Shown: positions 18,201 to 26,955, counted from the stretch's first letter. The stretch is 64,000 nucleotides of DNA from Acidobacteriota bacterium (GCA_016870995.1 VFZU01000009.1:39860-103859); one strand, 5' to 3'. A program made the numbers and translations. Notes: generated by a model not told the origin, from the letters alone.

Positions 18201-18460
18201 CCAACCCCATCGGCACGCTTGGCAACTCCGGACGAAACCCGATTCTCGGAACCGGGTCCTTCGTTTGGAATACGTCGCTTCTGAAAAACATCAAGATTTA
18301 TGACAAACATCGGTTGCAGTTCCGCTGGGAGATGTTCAACGCAACCAATACGCCCGTGTTTTCAAACCCGGTGGGTACGCTCAATTCGCCCGCATTTGGA
18401 AGAATTCAAGGCGCTGGCTCCGGCCGGATTCAGCAGGCGTCGCTCAAGTACGAGTTTTAG
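15254..18460 (+). CDS. TonB-dependent receptor, Oar-like
   Basis: A full-length 1068-residue outer-membrane receptor. The ATG at 15254 follows a strong AAGGAGG ribosome-binding site at 15236-15243, which decides the start over the long open frame upstream. Signal peptide about 1-26 (VATAQA), carboxypeptidase-like domain (GEIAGTIADSSGAVIVG) about 30-110, plug with LNGRNAVDLVLLAPG, then barrel ending SLKYEF with the terminal Phe typical of outer-membrane proteins. The sulfatase gene follows 16 bp later, so the two likely form an operon: the receptor could bring in a sulfated compound that the sulfatase attacks. Confidence 0.92.
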   Translation: MHRSLSNLFLVSILSSLLHPPVATAQAPTGEIAGTIADSSGAVIVGVELKVVNRSTGVSRAARTNEAGFYSFPALPAGTYEVTAQQSGFRRASFSNVTVTALSAIKLDFALQLGEVTDAITVSSDVPLVETRSSVQGILVDDRRIRDLPLNGRNAVDLVLLAPGINSANTTIESSFSQQRLAINGGRQTGVNFLLDGGQQNFFHRGSGLLLPPPDALQEFKLATVGTPAEYGRGAATLSAVTRSGGNEFHGSAWHFLRNDALDARSFFAANVPKLRFNQFGLTLGGPILIPKLYNGRGKNFFFVTYQGLRIRRDRVSSDANPLTDAERTGNFAAAAQAIVDPLTGQPFPGRQIPTSRIDPVAARVVQSYVPLPNRPTGQFVSQLSEANDGDQFLGRWDSVLSSNNRLNVRYFRDRSVGTDPFPNGSTLPDYSPVGNGQQLNTITVEDNHAFTANVLLTTRLNYTRFDYDEANTVRTTLDQLGATSFVHAGGPTTLPRLQVSGRFLLSPGRDRRRLSENMDFSQNLTWIKGSHQFKFGADIQRNRFMYRDNQSSGGQFTFDGTASRVPAADFLLGSAVRLQQASPLDTDQRYFPWSVFAQDTWRLNRRLTLNYGIRMEAYPAWAERFGQATAFVPGARSRRFPNAPEGVVFQGDSAFPLVDRLWNPAPRLGIAWDVFGNGKTSVRTSWGMFIEPLTAEMTGGVQSPQPFALVVDTNNRRLSSPYAGQQIPYPYAVNPANATFQSPVVLPKSFAQGVRNPYTMNYNFGIQQQIGGNWVLDVSYVGNAGRHLANLRQANPAVFRPGATTANTNARRIYAPAIGSIGELSTGTNTRYDSLQVAVLRRFARGFTVNANYTWSKAIDEVTSGDSFAQISQQSPQDPFNRRADRALNGNHASHRWAGSYLYQLPIRVPNNLLQSMIGGWEWGGLVTVQTGNPVAILSGADNSRTGVGFDRPNVVGNPVLSADRSRAERIARFFDTTAFVANPIGTLGNSGRNPILGTGSFVWNTSLLKNIKIYDKHRLQFRWEMFNATNTPVFSNPVGTLNSPAFGRIQGAGSGRIQQASLKYEF

Positions 18461-18476
18461 AGAAGGCCCTTGTCAA

Positions 18477-19949
18477 ATGAAAGCGACGACAACCACGCGC
18501 CGCGAGGCGCTCGCAACCATGCTTGGCGCCGGGTTGGCCCCGGCCATTGCCCGTGGCGGCCAGCGCGCGCCGGGAGACAAACCGAATCTGCTCTTTCTTT
18601 GGACCGACCAGCAGCGGGCCGATACGTTTGGAGCCTATGGGAACCACACCTACCGCACGCCTGTGATGAACCAGTTGGCGGAGTCGTCCATAGTCTTCGA
18701 CAGAGCCTATGTGGCGCAGCCGGTTTGTACACCCAGCCGCAGTACGGTCATGACCGGACTGTGGCCGCACACCAGCGGTTGCGTCAACAACAACCGGCCA
18801 CTGCCGCAAGAGTGCAAGACAGTGCCGGAGTTGCTCGCCGACTCTTCTTACCGCACCGGGTATTTCGGCAAGTGGCATCTGGGCGATGAGGTCTTTGCCC
18901 AACACGGCTTCGAAGAATGGCAGGCGATCGAGGATAACTATCGGCGCTTTTTCTCGAAGGGCAGGAACCCGGAGGCGCGGAGTCAATACCACCAGTTCCT
19001 TTCCAGTCTCGGTTACAAGCCGGACGAGGGGAACTACTTTTCGAGGGAGATGGCATCGAGTATGCCCGCCAGGCACTCGAAGCCAGCGTTCCTGGCCGAA
19101 AAGTCGTCAGACTTCATCATGGCCAACCGGAATCAGCCTTGGATGCTATACGTCAACTTCCTCGAACCGCACACGCCGTTCGCCAGCGCCTATAACGACT
19201 TGCACTCCGAACAGGAGGCCCCGATTCCGGCCAACTGGCCGGGAATTGATGCCGAGCGTGATCCTGACTGGGCCGCCAAGCGCCGCGCCAAGCAGCTCAA
19301 GGGTGGTGAGTTTGGCCACTTCGATGTGCGCGACAGAGCCAAGGTGCAGCGGGCGAATCGAAACTATGCGGGGTTGTGCTCCTTGGTGGACCAGGCTCTG
19401 GGCCGCATCCTGTGGTCCCTCGAAGCGTCAGGACAAGCCGACAACACGATCGTGGTTTTCACAAGCGACCACGGTGAGATGCTGGGGGCGCATTCGCTCT
19501 ATGGCAAGCAGGTGATGTACGAAGAGAGCGTGCGGGTTCCTTTGTTGTTGCGCGTTCCTTTCCGCAGGCAGCGCCCGATGCGCGTAGCGCAGCCGGTCAG
19601 TCACATCGACCTGGCTCCAACGATGCTTCATCTGCTGGGTCACAAAGACTGGGGGGATCTGCCAGGGTTCAGCCACGCCGCAAGACTTGAGGGCAAGAAG
19701 TCAGGCGACGGGCATGTCTGCATCGAGTGGACAGCCGATGGCCAGGGTGTACCGGATGCCCGAGCCGTGATCAGTCCCGATGGCTGGAAGTACGTATTGC
19801 ACCAGAACGACAAGCCAATGCTCTTCCACCGGCATACAGATCCGCTCGAAATGGACAACCGTCAGGCCACAGACCAGCGCAAGCGGACAGACCTCCATCA
19901 ACGGCTGGACCAATGGAGCAAGCAGGTTGGGGACAAGCGGAGCTTTTAG
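18477..19949 (+). CDS. arylsulfatase-type sulfatase, Tat-like signal
   Basis: A 490-residue type I sulfatase. The N-terminus has a Tat-type export signal (TTRREALATMLGAGLAPA). Metal ligands start in LFLWTDQQRAD (Asp44). The catalytic cysteine that becomes formylglycine is Cys84 in CTPSR, followed by TGLWPHTSG. The later metal site is FTSDHGEMLGAHSLYGK. It would remove sulfate esters from an organic substrate in the periplasm after activation by a formylglycine-generating enzyme encoded elsewhere. The ATG at 18477 gives the Tat signal at residue 7; the start is 16 bp after the receptor stop. Confidence 0.92.
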   Translation: MKATTTTRREALATMLGAGLAPAIARGGQRAPGDKPNLLFLWTDQQRADTFGAYGNHTYRTPVMNQLAESSIVFDRAYVAQPVCTPSRSTVMTGLWPHTSGCVNNNRPLPQECKTVPELLADSSYRTGYFGKWHLGDEVFAQHGFEEWQAIEDNYRRFFSKGRNPEARSQYHQFLSSLGYKPDEGNYFSREMASSMPARHSKPAFLAEKSSDFIMANRNQPWMLYVNFLEPHTPFASAYNDLHSEQEAPIPANWPGIDAERDPDWAAKRRAKQLKGGEFGHFDVRDRAKVQRANRNYAGLCSLVDQALGRILWSLEASGQADNTIVVFTSDHGEMLGAHSLYGKQVMYEESVRVPLLLRVPFRRQRPMRVAQPVSHIDLAPTMLHLLGHKDWGDLPGFSHAARLEGKKSGDGHVCIEWTADGQGVPDARAVISPDGWKYVLHQNDKPMLFHRHTDPLEMDNRQATDQRKRTDLHQRLDQWSKQVGDKRSF

Positions 19950-19962
19950 CGATGAGAATTTC

Positions 19963-20787
19963 GTTTGTGTTGCAAAGATCCGCCACACACACGGGGAGCA
20001 CCGTATTCCGACGGTTCGTGGAGAGTCAGGCGGCTAGGCCGAACAGGGTGTGCATCAACAGGAGTTGGCGGTGGACATCGTCTCCAGCGACCCACCGCAC
20101 CTGCCCCTTCCTCAACATGTGCACCGCCTCGTAGCCTTCGATCGTGCGCCACGCGGCGCCAAACGCGCGAAAGCTCTGTTTGGCATTCACCCGCTTCTTG
20201 ATCGCCCGGTGGTCCTGTTCCATGATGTTGTTCCAGTACTGCACCGGTCGGTGTCGGCAGCGCCGACCGATCATGCCGGTCCGCTGCAACTCGGGGATCG
20301 CCGACATATAGGTGGGCGCCAAGTCCGTGTTGATCACACGTGGCTGAGGATGAGCGCCATGGCGCAGCGCGCGGCGAAACAGGCGCTTGGTGGCCTCCAG
20401 ATCGCGAGACTCCGACAGGTAGAACTCAATCGTGGCACCCTGCGAATCGATGGCCCGATACAGATAGCACCAGCGGCCTTTGACCCGGACGTACGTTTCA
20501 TCCCCGCGCCAGGACCGGTTGGTAGGCTTCAAATGAGGGCGCAGCCGGAACAGCAGTTCCGGGGCGAAGCGCTCGACCCAACGCCAGATGGTGGAGTGAT
20601 CGACACTCACGCCGCGTTCAGCCAGCAACTCCTGCACATCGCGATAAGACAGGCTAAAACGCAGGTACCACCGAACCGCGCAGAGAATGATCTGCGGCTC
20701 GAACTGTCGCCACTTGAAGATCACGGGGCGTCGCTTCATAGGCTCCTCCAGGCTACCCGTAGGTCGCCGAGTCTTTGCAACACAACC
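19963..20787 (-). mobile_element. IS6-family insertion sequence, intact
   Basis: About 825 bp bounded by imperfect inverted repeats GTTTGTGTTGCAAAGA (19963-19978) and, inverted, GGTTGTGTTGCAAAGA (right end 20772-20787). The TGTTGCAAA core is typical of IS6 ends. It holds one transposase gene on the minus strand. I see no clear 8-bp target duplication. It sits between the sulfatase and the second receptor gene. Confidence 0.88.
20026..20739 (-). CDS. IS6 family transposase
   Basis: A 237-residue DDE transposase. After a zinc-less N-terminus (MKRRPVIFKWRQFEP) comes the helix-turn-helix (LSYRDVQELLAERGVSVDHST) and the catalytic triad: Asp in RGDETYVRVKGRW, Asp in INTDLAPTY and Glu in MEQDHRAIKKR. 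All three are intact, so the protein should be active. The ATG at 20737-20739 is used; the open frame continues further upstream across the end repeat but that part has no family similarity. A decayed relative is at 24609-25094. Confidence 0.92.
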   Translation of the reverse strand: MKRRPVIFKWRQFEPQIILCAVRWYLRFSLSYRDVQELLAERGVSVDHSTIWRWVERFAPELLFRLRPHLKPTNRSWRGDETYVRVKGRWCYLYRAIDSQGATIEFYLSESRDLEATKRLFRRALRHGAHPQPRVINTDLAPTYMSAIPELQRTGMIGRRCRHRPVQYWNNIMEQDHRAIKKRVNAKQSFRAFGAAWRTIEGYEAVHMLRKGQVRWVAGDDVHRQLLLMHTLFGLAA

Positions 20788-20912
20788 AGTCAACTTAAGG
20801 ACACCGGCCAAGCGGTTGATCACCAAAGAAGGTCCGATGCGTTTCCCAAAGAGCGCTCTGCAAGTGCCTTGAGGTGCTTGTGGTCTCGGTTGATCTGCGC
20901 AACAATTCTGGA

Positions 20913-23900
20913 ATGAAGGTTCAACTGTTCTCACTTCTATTGGTTTTGTGCTATGCGATGCGGGCGCAAACAACAGGAGCCAGCCTTCAGGGATCCGTCC
21001 TCGATCCCGGAGGAGCCGCAATTGCCAACGCATCCGTCGAAATCCGCAACACCGAAACCAATGTCTCGCGGACCCTCACCACCGACACGGAAGGACGCTA
21101 TCGCGAACCGCAACTGTTGCCGGGCAGCTACGAGATCCGCGCCTCGGCGCAGGGCTTCCAAACCACCATTCGCAAGGGCGTCACTCTCGCCGTCGGCCAG
21201 GACGGACTCATCGATTTCCGCCTGGAAATCGGACGCACCGACAGCTCCATCACCGTCACCGAAGACGTCAGCCCGATCAACCTCGTCAGCGGATCCCTCA
21301 CCGGACTCGTCAACCAAAGCCAGATGCGCGACCTGCCTCTCAACGGACGTTCGTTTCAACAACTCGCGGTGCTGCAGCCCGGCGTCATCGGACTCACCTC
21401 CGCCGGCAACGACGTCGTGGGTGGACGCACTCCGAAAATCTCGATCAATGGCGCCCGCCCCGAAGGATCCAGCTTCCTGCTCGATGGCACGGACATCAAC
21501 AATGTCTATAACAAGACTCCGGGATCGGTGGCGGGCGTGCTGCTGGGTGTCGAAGCCGTGCGCGAATTCGTGGTGATGACCAATGCTTATTCGGCGGAAT
21601 TCGGACGGTCTTCCGGTGGTGTTCTCAATGCCGTGACACGATCCGGAACCAACGAATTCAATGGATCGCTGTTCCACTTTCACCGGAATTCCGCGATGGA
21701 TGCCAAGAATTTCTTCGACCCCGCCGCGAGAAAGATTCCGGCGTTCAAGCGCAACCAGTTCGGAGGCGTGCTTGGGGGACCCATCCGGCGCGAGAAGACC
21801 TTCTTTTTCGGGGCTTTTGAGTCGCTGATCGAGCGCCTGGGCGTCGCCGGGCTCACCAACGTTCCCGATGCCGACGCGCGCCGCGGCATCCTTCCGGGAC
21901 GTCCGCAGTTCCAGATCCATCCGCTGATGCCGCAGTATCTGTCCACCTTTTTCCCCATGCCCAATGGACGCAACCTCGGCGGCGGACTCGCGGAATACCA
22001 ATTCAACAACTCGCAACCCACCAATGAATACTTCGCGCAGGGTCGCGTCGATCACCGAATTTCCGACAAGGATTCGTTGTTTGGACGCTTCACCTTTTCG
22101 AACGGCAACGTCATCCGCCAGGTGACCGCGAAGCCTCCGGTCAACACAACCCAAGAGCGCTCGCGCAATCAGTATCTGACGCTTGAGGAACAGCACATCT
22201 TCACTCCGACGCTGGTCAATACGCTGCGCCTGAGCTACGCGCGTTCGGTGTCGGAGGCCAACAATGTCCGCACGGTCCAAATTCCCCGGGAACTCAACTG
22301 GCTCCCGCAGGAGCCCTTCGGCTACTTCACCATCACCGGTGTCGTGACCGAGGCCGCGGGCGATTTCCGGCTGCCTCGCAATGATTATCTGAACAATTAT
22401 CAGTGGCACAATACGATGTTCTGGACGAAGGGCGCGCACGGCATCCGCTTTGGCGGTGAAGGCCAGCGGATGCAGTTCAACCAGAACACAACCTCGCAGC
22501 AAGGCGGCATTGTCACCTTCAATGGCCTCGAGAACTTCTTGCGTGGCGTGCCCCTCAGTGCCGATTTCGCTGTTCCCGGCAAGATCGATCCGGTGCGCGG
22601 GTATCGGCAGAGCCTCTTCGGGTTCTTCCTCCAAGACGACTATCGCGCGAAGCCGAACCTCACGATCAATCTCGGCGTTCGCTACGAATTCATCACCGTT
22701 CCTACCGAAGTCAACGGCAAGATTTCGAACCTGCGGCGGGTGACCGATAGTGCGCTCACGATCGGATCGCCGTGGCACAGCAACCCGTCGCTCAGGAATT
22801 TCAGTCCACGCGTCGGCATGGCGTGGGACCCGTTCAAGAGCGGCAAGACCTCGGTTCGCGCGGGATTCGGCATCTTCTACGATCAGATTCTGCCGCGTTA
22901 CTACTTTTTTTTCCGGCAGCTTGAATCCGCCGTTCACCACGCGCACAACCCTCCCGAACCCGCCTTTCCCAAACATTATTCAGAATTTCGACATCAACGC
23001 GCCCATCCGCGCGCAGTTGCAGACCGTCAACTTCGACCTGCAGCCCGGCTACGCGCTGCAGTTCAACGCCTCGATCCAGCGATCCATCACCAAGGATCTG
23101 GACATCACGATCGGCTATGCCGGATCGCGCGGGGTCCATCTGTTCCGCATCGCGGACGCGAACCTTGCGCCCGAGACCATTGTCGGCGGCATCAAGACCT
23201 ACCAGCCGACGCTCGGTCGCCGGAACCCCAACTTCACCACCATCACCCAGCGGATTTCGGATGCGCAATCCTTCTACAACTCACTGCAGGTTACGGCGGC
23301 GAAGCGCATGTCCGGCGGACTGCGGGCGCAGGTTTCGTATACGTTTTCGCGCGCGGTCGACGATTCGAGCGGCATCAATTCCCAGGATTTCGATTCCAGT
23401 GCGACCTATTCGATAGATTTCTACGACCGCAAGGCGGATCGGGGACTTTCCAGTTTCTGGGCGAAGCACGTGATGGTGGCGAACTGGTCCTACGAATTGC
23501 CGTTTTTCCGGAACGGCAATGGACTCAAAAAGGCACTGCTTGGCGGCTGGCAGTTGAACAGCATCACGACGGCGCAGACAGGGCACCCGTTCGAGATCCG
23601 TCTCGGATTCAATCGTTCCGGCAATCTGAACACGACGGCGTTTTCGTTCCGCGAGCGCCCGGATGCGGTGGCTGGCTGCGATCAGGTGAACGGCGGCCCG
23701 GATCGTTACTGGAACATCAATTGTTTCACCTTGCCGGCGGTCAACACGCGCGGGAATCTCGGACGCAATACGCTCATCGGGCCGAGTCTCGTCATGATGG
23801 ATGCATCCCTGTTCAAGGAATTCAAGTTTGACGGATCGCGGAATCTGCAGTTCCGCGCGGAGATTTTCAATCTGCCGAACCGTCCGAATTTTCAAATTCC

Positions 23901-24048
23901 GCCCTCGGCGAACCGCACTGCGTTCACGGCAGTCACGCGGGATGCGCAAGGCCGTGAAGTGCCCACGATTCCGGGATCCTGGGGCAGGATCACTTCAACC
24001 GTGACCACCTCGAGACAGATCCAACTGGGAATGAAGTTCACGTTCTAG
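20913..24048 (+). pseudogene. TonB-dependent receptor, Oar-like, frameshifted at a T8 run
   Basis: A second receptor of the same type, about 1045 codons if one base is removed. The ATG at 20913 gives MKVQLFSLLLVLCYAMRAQ as signal peptide, then the carboxypeptidase-like domain (ASLQGSVLDPGGAAIANA), plug (LNGRSFQQLAVLQPG) and barrel. At 22905-22912 there are eight T; with seven, the frame continues YYFFSGSLNPPF and then through to the terminal Phe of MKFTF at 24043-24045. As written, the protein goes out of frame after about residue 665 and runs into unrelated sequence. This may be a real mutation, a phase switch, or a sequencing error at a homopolymer. The domain order and C-terminus are otherwise intact. 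A truncated sulfatase overlaps its stop. Confidence 0.85.
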
Positions 24049-24215
24049 TGCCGGTTTCCAGGCGTCAATTCGCCGCTTCGGCTCTTCCGTCATTGAGCCT
24101 CGCGCAGGCACGCCGGAAGCAGCCGGACATCGTCTTCATCCTCATTGATGACTCAAGGGGCAAGCCACTGGTTCTACCAGTGAGACTCGAACAGGTTCGG
24201 CCGTTGCTGGAGTAA
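24048..24215 (+). pseudogene. sulfatase, N-terminal remnant
   Basis: Starting with GTG at 24048-24050, which overlaps the receptor TAG, the frame reads a signal peptide (VSRRQFAASALPSLSLAQA) and the first metal-binding strand of a sulfatase (QPDIVFILIDDSRG). After about residue 34 the similarity stops and the frame ends at 24213-24215. The receptor-sulfatase order copies the arrangement at 15254-19949, so a complete sulfatase gene once followed. The sequence after 24150 is of unknown origin. Confidence 0.75.
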
Positions 24216-24332
24216 GGCCCTGCTTCAGTGGCTTGATGACACTGAAGGAGGATCAATGGCAGATCTCTATCAGATCAGAGTCCATCCACTCGAAGTGGGA
24301 TTGTGAGTATCGCGTGGGAGGCCGCCAAGCCC

Positions 24333-24548
24333 TTAGCGTATATTTTTGGCCGTTTCGTTACGGCTGGCCTTGTCGAAAATCTCAACAACATCGAAAGTGC
24401 GCAGCGCCGCAGGAAGATTTCTTAGGCTCGCTTCGTAGATCCTGCCGAGGGTTGCAGACGAGGCGGCGTGTCCTCCACCTTCAGCCCGTGCAGCTACCCG
24501 AGACAGATGGTCTTGCAGGCTTCCCATCGCAACGCATTTCATCGTCAC
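24333..24548 (-). pseudogene. zeta-toxin-like kinase, C-terminal remnant
   Basis: On the minus strand the frame, entered from the edge of the IS6 remnant, reads SLQDHLSRVAARAEGGGHAA, then RIYEASLRNLPAALRTFDVVEIFDKAS and stops at 24333. The GGH followed by a RxY-x3-LRNLP stretch and a FD(N/K) end is what the C-terminal part of zeta-toxin-like or predicted ABC-type kinases looks like. The N-terminal P-loop part is absent, probably lost when the IS6 element inserted at 24549. The segment 24216-24332 holds nothing I can recognise. Confidence 0.6.
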
Positions 24549-25136
24549 GGTTGTGTTGCAAAAATCTATCGGTCGCAAGAATGCGTGAGGCTGAGCGATT
24601 GGTTGTGTTCAGAGGCCAAACAATCCGTCTACGAACTGGATCTGCCCCATGACGTCATCACCGGCAAGCCATCGGACCTGCCCCTTACGTATCAGGTGCA
24701 CTGCTTCATAGCCATCGATCGTACGAGGCGCCGCGCCAAATGCGCGGAATCCCCGCTTTGCGTTAACCCGCTTTTAAATCGCTCTGTGGTCCTGTTCGAT
24801 GATGTTAATCAAGTAGTGAACTGGTCGATGTTTACACCGCCGACCGATGACTGCACTACGTTTCAGATGCGGACGCAACCGCTGGTTGAGTTCTGGAGCT
24901 AACCGTTGGACCCACCTCCAGATCGTGGAATGATCAACTTCTACGCCACGCTCGGTCATCAGATCCTGCACGTCGCGATACGACAGGCTGAAACGCAAGT
25001 ACCACCTGACCGCACAGAGAATGAGATAGAGAATGACACGAGGCTCGAAATTCCTCCATTTGAAGATCTGAGGACCCCGCCTCGGGGTTGCCATCTGGGG
25101 CCAGCCTACCAGCCTTCTGCTTCTTGCAACACAACC
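24549..25136 (-). mobile_element. IS6-family element, internally deleted
   Basis: About 590 bp with IS6-type ends GGTTGTGTTGCAAAAA (24549-24564) and, inverted, GGTTGTGTTGCAAGAA (right end 25121-25136). Inside, the minus-strand transposase relic spans 24609-25094: the N-terminal part up to RLRPHLK is joined directly to IGRRCKHRPVHY, so the stretch with the first two catalytic Asp residues is missing, and a stop interrupts the end (after EQDHRAI). It lies in the same direction as the intact copy at 19963-20787. Confidence 0.85.
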
Positions 25137-25189
25137 GATTTGTGGAACTGAAGCCACGAGACATCCCTAATTTCGATATGCTAATCGTC

Positions 25190-25501
25190 ATGACAGCCAT
25201 TTGGGCGACCCAGATCGAAATCGACACTCGCGGCGTCGCCTGGCTTGCGGGCACCAACGTCAAGGTAGTCGAAATCATCCAGGACAAACTGGCACATGGA
25301 TGGAGCCCTGAGGAAATCCACTTTCAGCATCCCCACCTTTCCCTGGCCCAGATTCATGGGGCATTGACCTACTACTACGAGAACCTTTCGGAGCTCAATG
25401 CGCAAATGGCTCGCACTCAGCAAGACGCAATGGCGTTGGCTAAGGAAGTTTCCGATCCTGCCTTCCAACAGAAATTGAGCGACTTGAAACAAGCGCGTTG
25501 A
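25190..25501 (+). CDS. DUF433 antitoxin-like protein
   Basis: A 103-residue DUF433 protein, the usual antitoxin partner of a small PIN-like toxin. The family core is GVAWLAGTNVKVVEIIQDKLAHGWSPEEI (shown to its first 20: GVAWLAGTNVKVVEIIQDKL) and the end of the domain is HPHLSLAQIHGALTYYYEN. It probably binds DNA and the toxin. The ATG at 25190 gives MTAIWATQIEID; an ATG at 25178 is also possible. Its stop overlaps the start of the toxin gene, so the pair is translationally coupled. It begins about 50 bp after the IS6 remnant. Confidence 0.82.
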   Translation: MTAIWATQIEIDTRGVAWLAGTNVKVVEIIQDKLAHGWSPEEIHFQHPHLSLAQIHGALTYYYENLSELNAQMARTQQDAMALAKEVSDPAFQQKLSDLKQAR

Positions 25502-25845
25502 AAGTCAAGTTCTACATGGATGCGCACGTGCCAAGAGCCGTCACCACTGCGCTTCGCCTCCGCGGAATCGACGTCGTCACTGCCCAACAGGATGGAGCGG
25601 ATACGCTCGGCGACGACAAGCTCCTCATGCGAGCCTCTGTCCTTGGCCGAATCCTGATCTCTCAGGATGACGACCTGCTTCGCGAAGGCACTCGCCTGCA
25701 GCGTGAGGGCATTCACTTCGCAGGTATCATCTACGGCCATCAACGCTCGGTCGGCATTGGTCAAATGGTAGAGGATTTGTCGCTGATCGCACACGTCACA
25801 ACCACCGCCGAGTGGGTAGACCGCATTGCCTATCTGCCGCTCTAG
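25498..25845 (+). CDS. DUF5615 PIN-like toxin
   Basis: A 115-residue protein with the PIN-like DUF5615 fold. The first Asp is in FYMDAHVP, then GIDVVTAQQDG, LISQDDDLL and GIIYGHQ carry the remaining acidic and core residues; these would coordinate a metal for RNA cleavage. The start is TTG at 25498-25500, which overlaps the antitoxin stop; KVKFYMD is the standard start of the family. With the upstream DUF433 gene it forms a probable type II toxin-antitoxin module. Nuclease activity is inferred from the family. Confidence 0.82.
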   Translation: MKVKFYMDAHVPRAVTTALRLRGIDVVTAQQDGADTLGDDKLLMRASVLGRILISQDDDLLREGTRLQREGIHFAGIIYGHQRSVGIGQMVEDLSLIAHVTTTAEWVDRIAYLPL

Positions 25846-25996
25846 CCTCGCCGCACTATCAAAGATTAAGCTTTTCTCGAGTCACAGAAATTTCAAAACT
25901 ATTTTCGCCCCTAACCCGTTGATTCCACGTCAAACCCGCCCCACCCAAACATTAAGCCCAAAACTCGCCTGCTAGCTTTTTCTCAGGAGTAATCCC
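25846..25996. other. intergenic region without identified gene
   Basis: 151 bp, AT-richer than its surroundings, between the toxin gene and the next gene. An AGGAG precedes the ATG at 25997. No other element is visible. Confidence 0.4.
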
Positions 25997-26755
25997 ATGA
26001 ACGAACAGCAAAACTTGCCCAACGATCCCTCGGCCACCGCCCCCCGGCAGCCGAAAACAATGACCGAAGCCGCCCTCGCCGCCAACCGTGCCAATGCCCT
26101 GAAGTCCACTGGATCCCGCACTGAAAAAGGCAAACTCAAGGCCGCCTCCAACTCCCTCAAACACGGCCTCTATTCCCTGAAAAAATTCGATAGCTTCGTC
26201 GCCGATCATGACGACGCCCTCGCCGTCACCACCAACTTCATCGAACAATTCAACCCCGTCACCCCCACAGAGGTCGCCCTCGTCCACCAGCTCATCCACA
26301 TGCAGCTCCGCTTCCTCCAGATGGAATTCCTCTACGGCGAAGCCATGCGCTTCCGCGTCGAAGACATCATCACTAAACCCGTCGCCTTCCTCCCGGCCAT
26401 CCTCCGCGAGCTCGACCGGCTCCCCACCAAAATCCAGCGCACCATCAAGCTCCTCCGTCAGGAAATCGCCCAACGCGAAGCCTTCCTCGACCAATACGAA
26501 TCCCGCGGCGAAAATGTCGAAATCGAACCCATCGCAGACGCACCCAAACTCCCACCCCGGCCTCCCGAGGAACTCTACGAAGTCATCGCCACAAACACCG
26601 GAGACATTGCCCTCGACAAACTCCCACCATCCCAGCAAATCGCAAAAACGGACCCAAATGCCGACATCGCCCTAGCCAAACAAATCATCGCCGAGTTCGT
26701 CGACACGATGAACGCCAAGCACGATCCACAACCAAAACCAACTGAAAAAAGCTAG
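25997..26755 (+). CDS. hypothetical protein of the multi-copy KHGLYS family
   Basis: A 252-residue protein I recognise only as a type seen in many copies in acidobacterial and planctomycete genomes. Its mark is AANRANALKSTGSRTEKGK followed by NSLKHGLYS (residues 28-60). The rest is helical (HQLIHMQLRFLQMEFLYGEA, then PAILRELDRL and IKLLRQEIAQREAFLD) with a proline-rich, charged tail. No signal peptide. The N-terminal motif is reminiscent of small terminase-like or transposon-linked DNA-binding proteins, but no function is established. It stands at the end of the accessory block. Confidence 0.75.
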   Translation: MNEQQNLPNDPSATAPRQPKTMTEAALAANRANALKSTGSRTEKGKLKAASNSLKHGLYSLKKFDSFVADHDDALAVTTNFIEQFNPVTPTEVALVHQLIHMQLRFLQMEFLYGEAMRFRVEDIITKPVAFLPAILRELDRLPTKIQRTIKLLRQEIAQREAFLDQYESRGENVEIEPIADAPKLPPRPPEELYEVIATNTGDIALDKLPPSQQIAKTDPNADIALAKQIIAEFVDTMNAKHDPQPKPTEKS

Positions 26756-26955
26756 CAAACGAACCCATAACCCGAGGCCACCCGCAACCTCACAGCTCTT
26801 CGAAAACTGAATATCTGCAGGACCAGCGCTAGCCATCCGCCCCGGGTGTCTCTACCGACAGAGCACCCGGCAAAGCAAAGCATGCGCAGTACTTCTATTG
26901 GCCTCTACAAACGGGCCAACTGGGTACGGACAAGACTGGAATTAGGCGTTGGGTC
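26756..26955. other. intergenic region with a GC-rich hairpin
   Basis: At 26842-26870 CCGGGTG with TCTCT, a short loop, then AGAGCACCCGG forms a strong stem (one bulged base). On the minus strand it lies downstream of the PQQ dehydrogenase stop at 26956-26958; it could end transcription of the five-gene cluster although no run of T follows. The rest of the 200 bp shows no gene. Confidence 0.5.

Noticed and set aside
20937..22976. A 679-codon open frame antisense to the second receptor gene
   Set aside because: It mirrors a gene with clear receptor domains, has no domain of its own and is a typical product of GC-rich codon use.
24181..24220. Possible tRNA-like stretch with a GAACAGGTTCGG segment
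   Set aside because: No cloverleaf can be drawn and no anticodon arm is present.
25952..26638. A Gly, Asp and Phe-rich minus-strand frame opposite the KHGLYS-family gene
   Set aside because: The composition is the mirror image of the plus-strand gene and no domain fits.
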